DNA from: Emticicia agri
GTDB taxonomy: Bacteria; Bacteroidota; Bacteroidia; Cytophagales; Spirosomataceae
DNA length: 64,000 nt
NCBI RefSeq assembly: GCF_004168285.1
Contig: NZ_SEWF01000015.1
Location: forward strand, 62,001-126,000
Reading direction: 5' to 3'
Shown here piece by piece: positions 58,771-64,000 of the stretch; within the stretch, counting starts at the first letter, position 1; every line of letters starts with the position of its first letter. The notes beneath the pieces were generated by a model. That model was not told the origin of the DNA. It saw nothing but the letters and a program-made list of their open reading frames with translations, and ran no database searches. Made by a program: the position numbers and the translations under genes.

Positions 58771-61068
58771 TTATTGAATCATATGTAAATATCTGCCCAT
58801 CCAGTAAGGCAAGAGCCAGAAAACAGGTTCTCTTTCAACCTGTGGGTCGCCGCCTCGGGCATCCCAAGGATTTTTGTCCCAACGGACAGTTTTTCTGATA
58901 CTGGCAGGCGGAAGTTTTGAAACCTGTAACTCGTCTAATACAATACTGCGTACCAGTTGAATGTCTTCCCGTCTGGTATGGTCAATATGCCAGTCAACCA
59001 TATCCAACGGTGTATCTTTCAGAAAATCAACTGAATTATTAATTTCGGCCTGTTTATTCCGTGCGTAACAATAGATAAAATTAATGAGTGGATTATGGTC
59101 GGCTTTACGTCTTTCAAACCATTCATCAAGGTGCTTTTTGTAAAAAGATAGACGTTCAGGGTCTGTTTCACATTTTAACAGAATAGGATACAGATAGGCT
59201 TGCAGAATGGTATCGAAATAAATAAACCACGCCCGGTTCTGGTTTGGCACTTCGGCCATGTTATCAAGGTAATGTTCGTCCTTAATCAATCTTAAATACT
59301 GTTGCTGATACTTTTCATCTTGGGTGATATAATGCGCAAATTTCAGAAAAGCTAACATTTCCATTGAGTTCTGAGCCTTATCGGGTGCCCATTCAGGGTC
59401 ACGATTCAACTGGTCAGGCGACCATACCGACCAACGGGTAGGTTTGCCATCAATATCAACAAAGTTGAAGTTATGTTTTATCAGATAGTCAACAATACGG
59501 CTTACGTGTTTTCTGATAATAGCTTTTTCGGTTTCATCGGCTACTAATTCATAATAAAAGAAATACCCAAACATGTGCCCGCACATTTCGTCACTGCTTG
59601 TATCTCCTTTCCAGAGCCATTTGCCATCTTTTGATTTTCTCCAACGCACTTCCACAGGTTTAAAACGAGGTTCTTTCACCAATTCATCAGCTAATTGATG
59701 TGGGGTAAAAGTACGGTTGCCATCATGTACAAAATTCCAAGACGACGGTACGATTGTACGGGCAAAAAAGCCCTCGGTATCGGTTACTTCCTGCAACAAT
59801 TTTAAGAATCCAAATGCTTTACGGGCATTTTCCTTAGCTTCGGGGCTTTTGGTGGCAGCATATCTGAATGCTTCCATTGCCAGATAGTTGCCTGTATATT
59901 CACCATCATTGTCGTCATCTTCGGGTTGCCAAGAGGTGGTGTCTCCGGGTATTCGTAAATGGCACTGTCCGGCAATCCAGGGTTCACGTATGTGCCGTTT
60001 CATCAGCAAGTCCATAAAAAAGTCATTTTTCTGTGCCAATGTCATGGGGCTTTTTTTAATGGCACTTACCCCTTTAGGCGTAGCTATCCAGGCATTGCCA
60101 GTAGCATCAAAAGCAATATCATTTACATGGTCGTCTAACAACCATCGGCGACTGAAAAGCATCGAATAAGTACTATCTGCCTTATCACTATGCGGTTTAT
60201 AGCGTACCACGCCCTGCTCTGTACCTACCCACAGGGTGCCATCAGGCGCATTATCTACACAGGTAACAAAAACAGTAGGCAAGCCTTGCTGTGGGGTAAT
60301 TTCTCTCAGCTTATTTCCGTTCTCAAGAATGCTTACACCTCCTAAGCCACCTGCCCACAGGTGCTGATTGCTATCGATTGCTACACCTTTAATATAGCCG
60401 CTGATAACTTTATCTTTATTGCGATAATAACTGGTTTCTTTGGCAGAGGTATGGTATAAGCCTACATCGCTGGCAATCCACAGCCCCCCCTGATTATCAG
60501 AAATTACGTCTCTGATAGAACGGGGTAATTGATAGCCCTCTTTATCTGATTTTGGTTTTGTAAAGGTTTTACCATCAAATAACCAGATACCATTTGGCCC
60601 TATGGCATATACTCCTTCTGGTGCAGTACAGATAGCCGATATAGGCGCAACAACTCCGGTTAGTTTTTCTAACTGATTGTTTTGATAACGGTAAACGCCA
60701 TTCCAAGTGCCTACCCATACATTTCCATTGGTATCAGTAGCCACTGAAAAAGCAGGACCTTTGTCTGCTCCGGTCTGGATAGATGTCCATTTTAGTTCGT
60801 CAGGCTTTTTCATGAATATACCCGAGGCAGTAGCTACCCAGATATTTTTTGCCTTATCAACTGCTATGCTTCTTACATCGTTTTCTTCTGCATGAGTGCT
60901 TATAGGATAGGCTTCATGGTATTCCTGCCAGAATGGTTCGTCTTTGTAGGTGGTTGCCACGCTTTGCTTCTCTGATGATTTACAGGCATACATAAAAAGA
61001 ACTGCTCCTATACTTAGTATAAAGTAAAAGATAGTTTTCTTGTAAGTATCGAGTCGGGAAACCAGCAT
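58771..61068 (-). CDS. Lipoprotein with propeller plus alpha/alpha-barrel-like region, paralogue B
   Basis: A 765-aa lipoprotein (lipobox MYAC, Cys29), first gene of the five-gene set. The N-terminal part (about 40-350) has Reg_prop-like blades such as NIWVATASGIFMKKP, NVWVGTWNGVYRY, GGLWIASDVGLYH and TLWVGTEQGVVRYKP. The C-terminal half has SSDEMCGHMFGYFFYYEL, PTRWSVWSPDQLN, NSMEMLAFLKFAHY and LPYWMGRYLHMIQ, matching paralogue A block for block. Reg_prop blades are common in hybrid sensors but here no kinase is attached. The fusion to a barrel-like domain is unusual. The role is probably glycan binding and cleavage. Confidence 0.85.
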   Translation of the reverse strand: MLVSRLDTYKKTIFYFILSIGAVLFMYACKSSEKQSVATTYKDEPFWQEYHEAYPISTHAEENDVRSIAVDKAKNIWVATASGIFMKKPDELKWTSIQTGADKGPAFSVATDTNGNVWVGTWNGVYRYQNNQLEKLTGVVAPISAICTAPEGVYAIGPNGIWLFDGKTFTKPKSDKEGYQLPRSIRDVISDNQGGLWIASDVGLYHTSAKETSYYRNKDKVISGYIKGVAIDSNQHLWAGGLGGVSILENGNKLREITPQQGLPTVFVTCVDNAPDGTLWVGTEQGVVRYKPHSDKADSTYSMLFSRRWLLDDHVNDIAFDATGNAWIATPKGVSAIKKSPMTLAQKNDFFMDLLMKRHIREPWIAGQCHLRIPGDTTSWQPEDDDNDGEYTGNYLAMEAFRYAATKSPEAKENARKAFGFLKLLQEVTDTEGFFARTIVPSSWNFVHDGNRTFTPHQLADELVKEPRFKPVEVRWRKSKDGKWLWKGDTSSDEMCGHMFGYFFYYELVADETEKAIIRKHVSRIVDYLIKHNFNFVDIDGKPTRWSVWSPDQLNRDPEWAPDKAQNSMEMLAFLKFAHYITQDEKYQQQYLRLIKDEHYLDNMAEVPNQNRAWFIYFDTILQAYLYPILLKCETDPERLSFYKKHLDEWFERRKADHNPLINFIYCYARNKQAEINNSVDFLKDTPLDMVDWHIDHTRREDIQLVRSIVLDELQVSKLPPASIRKTVRWDKNPWDARGGDPQVEREPVFWLLPYWMGRYLHMIQ

Positions 61069-61261
61069 GGTAGATATTTGTCTTTATACAAGTAATTACT
61101 TCAATACACCCATTCAAGACTATTGTTTAAAGAAAAAAAAACAATATTTCAGGCTTTTTTTAGTTTGTAAGAAGGTAATTGGGTGAGTGATTAGTAAACC
61201 TATTCTTTACTATTGCAGGGACTCAAAAGATATCGACTTTATAGATTTCAAAATTTCAGCT

Positions 61262-62140
61262 ATGATTATTAAACTGATGAATCAAACATTTTTAAGCCTT
61301 GCTGTGGCTTTTCTGGCTTCTACACAAGTATGGAGCAAAAACTTTGCGCAGCATTTCGGACAGGATTCCACGTATCAGCAACACCTTAACCTCCGATATG
61401 GTCCGGCGGAAGGGAATGGCAATTTATTAGACTTATATCTGCCCCTTACTCATTCAGCCAATACAAGGCTGATTATTTATGTGCATGGAGGTTCATGGAA
61501 ATGGGGGAGCAAGAACGATTTTCCGAAAATACTGATTAATAACCTTACTGCCAAAGGATATGGCGTAGCCGCTATCAATTATCGTTTATTGCGTGAGGGC
61601 AAAAATCGGTTTCCTGCGCAAATTGAGGATTTAAAAAATGTCATTGCTTTCCTTACAGCTCAGGCCAGTACTTATGGGTATAATGGTAATGAGTTTGCTT
61701 TATTAGGCGTAAGTGCCGGAGCGCACTTATCCTTATTATATACTTATAAGCACGATGCCAAAAAGCAGATAAAAACGGTAATAGATATAGTAGGGCCAAC
61801 AGATTTGACGGATAAGGTTTTCAGAGATAATCCTACGGCTAGTGGGATTATCAATCAGTTTTTAGGCGATGTGAGTCCGCAGGCACCTATTGCTCTTGAG
61901 GCCAGTCCTATTTACCACCTGAAAAAAGAAACCGGTGTGCCTACTATTATTTTTCATGGCGAAAGTGATGAATTAGTCCATGTGAGTCAGTCGAAAGAAT
62001 TGTATAAGAAATTACAGGCTTTGGGTATCCGATCACAATTAGAGTTATACCCCGGTGAAACCCATGAAATGAGAAAAAGCCTGTTTAGTATTTATACCAA
62101 ATTGGGTGTATGGTTACAGCAGGTGTATCCTGCGAAATAG
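61262..62140 (+). CDS. Exported alpha/beta hydrolase (carboxylesterase, Aes/BD-FAE-like)
   Basis: About 292 aa with a signal peptide (ending QVWS). The oxyanion motif HGGSWKWGS, nucleophile Ser in GVSAGAHLS, Asp in HGESDELVH and His in GETHEM form the complete catalytic set of an acyl or acetyl esterase of the BD-FAE type. I chose the start at 61262 (MIIKLMNQTF), because the upstream in-frame extension from 61187 would bury the signal peptide. It is divergent from the glycan operon and may deacylate the same substrate. Confidence 0.88.
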   Translation: MIIKLMNQTFLSLAVAFLASTQVWSKNFAQHFGQDSTYQQHLNLRYGPAEGNGNLLDLYLPLTHSANTRLIIYVHGGSWKWGSKNDFPKILINNLTAKGYGVAAINYRLLREGKNRFPAQIEDLKNVIAFLTAQASTYGYNGNEFALLGVSAGAHLSLLYTYKHDAKKQIKTVIDIVGPTDLTDKVFRDNPTASGIINQFLGDVSPQAPIALEASPIYHLKKETGVPTIIFHGESDELVHVSQSKELYKKLQALGIRSQLELYPGETHEMRKSLFSIYTKLGVWLQQVYPAK

Positions 62141-62170
62141 GATAGAAAGGTGCATATCGCAAATAATCGT

Positions 62171-62316
62171 TTTGTAGAGACGCAGTGCCTGCGTCTTCAC
62201 GGGTCTATGAATACCAGGATAGATATATGATTTTTATTGCTCAAATTACATTTATTGCATTGGAAACACCTTTGGAGGTGCATGCAATCGCGCGGCGAAC
62301 CGTGCGTCTCTACAAA
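62171..62316. mobile_element. Second MITE-like element
   Basis: Perfect 14-bp terminal repeats (TTTGTAGAGACGCA 62171-62184 and its complement 62303-62316) flank a 146-bp sequence without ORF. Subterminal short hairpins (GACGCAGTGCCTGCGTC) are present. It lies between convergent genes and shares the TTTGTAGAGAC end with the element at 57522. Confidence 0.65.
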
Positions 62317-62337
62317 TTGGGTGTTTATTCTTGATTT

Positions 62338-63492
62338 TTATTTCTTCTCCTCCAACCTGTTATACTTTTTCATAATAGTTTTCAGCCTGTCGTGGGGGAT
62401 GCTGAAATATTTGTTGCCGTTAATGCCTTCCATGTCTTCGGCGGCTACTAAAGCATTGATGATAGCTTCTTCTGTTGCTTGTACCGTGGCTTCAAAAACC
62501 GGGTCAAGTTGCCACTTGGGTAGTACTTTCCAGGTCTCTTCTGTATATTCCTTATTATATATAGGCGAAGCTGTAGAAAAAGCCAGAAAAATTTCGCCTG
62601 AACCATGATGCGAAAAAGTGCCTGTACGGGCAATGCCATGCGTTACTCTTTTGGCTATCAGTTTTAACTGATTTGATAACAGAGGCGCATTAGTGGCGAC
62701 AATGGCAATGATAGACCCATCTTTGCGTTTTTCACGATTAACAACAGGTGTTAAATCCTGAATCTCTTTGCCCACAGGTACACCTGCAATGGTTAATTCA
62801 TCTCGTCGGCCGAAATTAGCTTGTACGAATACCCCTAAAGTATAGGCTACCGAATCAATGGTAAATACCCTTGAAGCAGTACCACTACCGCCTTTGAAAC
62901 TATAGAGTGCCATGCCCGTACCGCCACCTACATTGCCTTCGGCTATTTTTCCGCCTTTAGATTGGTCTAAGGCTTCAAAAACGTGTTCTTTTTTTACATG
63001 AAACCCATTGATGTCGTTCAATACACCATCCCATGTTTCACCTACGGTCGGAAGCCCAAAAGAAAAATCGACGAAATCGCCTTTCGAGAATTTTTTATAA
63101 CTCCATTCGCCAATGGCATCTTTTACAATACCCACACTATTGGTATTGGTAATACCGATTGGCCCATAGCCTGTGCCAAAATCATCGATGTAGGGCAAGC
63201 CTGTCAGTTCGCCATCACCATTCAACGAAAACCAGGCGGCCGGATAGCTCGCATCTGTTTTGCCTTTGGGAAGAATAACCGTTACACCCGTTCTCACAGG
63301 CCCTTTGCCTACCTGCAATGCACCCGCACCACTGATAAGCGTTTTATAACCTACTTCAACACCCGGCACATCAGTAATGGCATTATTTATACCAGTTGTT
63401 CCATTGAACGGGATACCTAAACCCCTTGCACGTGGTTTTTGTGCCATAAGCTGTAAAGAAACCAAACAAAGCAGGAATAGGAGTTTTTTCAT
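62338..63492 (-). CDS. P1 family (DmpA-like) self-processing aminopeptidase
   Basis: A 384-aa Ntn-fold peptidase with signal peptide (ending LQLMAQ). GIPFNGTTGINNAITDVPGVEVGY is the typical start of the family. GNVGGGTGMALYSFKGGSGTASR contains the Gly-Ser site where the chain cleaves itself to expose the nucleophilic Ser. FAVLVQANFGRR-like sequence (FVQANFGRRDELTIAG) follows. It probably trims peptides in the periplasm. It converges with the hydrolase across the MITE-like element. Confidence 0.92.
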   Translation of the reverse strand: MKKLLFLLCLVSLQLMAQKPRARGLGIPFNGTTGINNAITDVPGVEVGYKTLISGAGALQVGKGPVRTGVTVILPKGKTDASYPAAWFSLNGDGELTGLPYIDDFGTGYGPIGITNTNSVGIVKDAIGEWSYKKFSKGDFVDFSFGLPTVGETWDGVLNDINGFHVKKEHVFEALDQSKGGKIAEGNVGGGTGMALYSFKGGSGTASRVFTIDSVAYTLGVFVQANFGRRDELTIAGVPVGKEIQDLTPVVNREKRKDGSIIAIVATNAPLLSNQLKLIAKRVTHGIARTGTFSHHGSGEIFLAFSTASPIYNKEYTEETWKVLPKWQLDPVFEATVQATEEAIINALVAAEDMEGINGNKYFSIPHDRLKTIMKKYNRLEEKK

Positions 63493-63603
63493 GGGTAAAA
63501 TGGCTTAGGTTACAAAAAGTATCAAAATAAGGCTTTGCCTTACGAATACCTAAATAATGATGGCTTTTTTGTTTTTCAAATCAAATTACCCTTTTCAAGA
63601 CAA

Positions 63604-64000
63604 CTAATAACAGGTCTTGATTTCTGCTGTAAAAGTAGTATGCCGCTCGGCTACAAATCCCGGTTTCAACAGAATTGATTTACCTGCTTCAAAGGTAACA
63701 TTAGGAGCCGGGGTAAAGTCGGGTTCACCTATTTTTCTGGACGATTGTAAGGTGAGAATGGCTTTAACATGCTCAACACCCGTAGAAACATTATTGGCTA
63801 CTACCACATTTGTATTGGCCACTACTACATCGGTGCCTGAACTGCCACCTGAGCTACATTGTGCCACATAAGGAGTAGTAACCGATGGACTTACTTTTAT
63901 AAATGTTCCGACATAGGTCGAATGTCCGTCTGACCATGTGATAGTGCCATTACAGCCGCTGGCAGTTAGTGTAACCGTAGTATTGGGGCAGATAGTAGGT
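63604..64000 (-). CDS. C-terminal end of a secreted Ig/coathanger-type protein (partial)
   Basis: An open frame that continues past the right edge, so only the last 131 residues are seen. The upstream part reads like a surface Ig-like repeat (CPNTTVTLTASGCNGTITWSDG). The end has NVTFEAGKSILLKPGFVAER and TTFTAEIKTC, the 3-coathanger-stack pattern found near the C-terminus of large Cytophagales secreted proteins. A shorter GTG start at 63867 is not believable, because the frame is open through it. Confidence 0.75.
   Translation of the reverse strand, partial: PTICPNTTVTLTASGCNGTITWSDGHSTYVGTFIKVSPSVTTPYVAQCSSGGSSGTDVVVANTNVVVANNVSTGVEHVKAILTLQSSRKIGEPDFTPAPNVTFEAGKSILLKPGFVAERHTTFTAEIKTCY

Noticed and set aside
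1-64000. tRNA, rRNA, prophage, integrase or toxin-antitoxin genes
   Set aside because: None could be recognised in the sequence read; small elements without transposases are the only mobile-like features.

Overview
The window comes from a member of the Bacteroidota, most likely the order Cytophagales (Spirosomaceae/Cytophagaceae-like). Supporting signs are a SusC/SusD pair, Por-type (type IX) C-terminal sorting sequences, a coathanger-type secreted protein end, a fused CcoNO oxidase subunit, and AT-rich promoters of the Bacteroidota TAnnTTTG (-7) type. No rRNA or tRNA gene, CRISPR array, prophage or transposase was seen. About 50 genes can be supported.

Layout. 1-2.2 kb: a NatA/NatB-like ABC exporter that runs off the left edge. 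2.4-10.4 kb: a SusD lipoprotein, a SusC receptor, and a NarL-type response regulator with its TPR-containing histidine kinase. 10.5-25 kb: housekeeping genes, including penicillin-binding protein 1A, a lipid kinase, a YciH-like factor, a MOSC protein, endonuclease III, a VWA protein, a porin, a glycosyltransferase, RsmG, a metzincin-like protease, a CvfB-like S1 protein and RidA. 25-27.4 kb: a secreted fibronectin-III protein.

27.5-44.6 kb is a low-oxygen respiration island. It holds hemN, a PAS histidine kinase with a receiver-CRP/FNR fusion regulator, two universal stress proteins, a fatty acid desaturase, the copper ATPase CcoI, CcoS, the cbb3 oxidase CcoNO-CcoQ-CcoP, and the maturation proteins CcoG, CcoH and a TauE/SafE-like protein. 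A dyad TATGA-N6-TCATA (three exact, two near-exact copies) lies before every transcription unit from hemN to ccoNO. It sits at only two distances from the -7 element, about 29 or about 52 bp, which is two helical turns apart. I read this as a local regulon of the receiver-CRP protein.

44.7-50 kb: an AraC regulator, a sodium:solute symporter, an N-acetylneuraminate-lyase-family aldolase and a luciferase-like monooxygenase. 50-52.7 kb: an AsmA-like protein. 52.7-61 kb: a minus-strand operon of five exported proteins. Two of these are paralogues with an N-terminal beta-propeller and a C-terminal region resembling an alpha/alpha barrel. The others are a YdjC/ChbG-like deacetylase, an Asp-box sialidase-like protein and a DUF3748-like lipoprotein. 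This looks like an undescribed glycan-processing set. 61-64 kb: an alpha/beta hydrolase, a P1 (DmpA) peptidase, and the C-terminal end of a large secreted protein that runs off the right edge.

A second regulatory signal is an 18-bp sequence with a TAGGG-AAAA-CCCTA palindrome. It occurs once upstream of susC and once between the NarL-type kinase and regulator, each time exactly 23 bp from a -7 element on the same strand. Intergenic regions also carry several small inverted-repeat elements: two with matching terminal repeats at 57.5 and 62.2 kb, and two with arms of 7-8 bp units at 23.5 and 43.3 kb.
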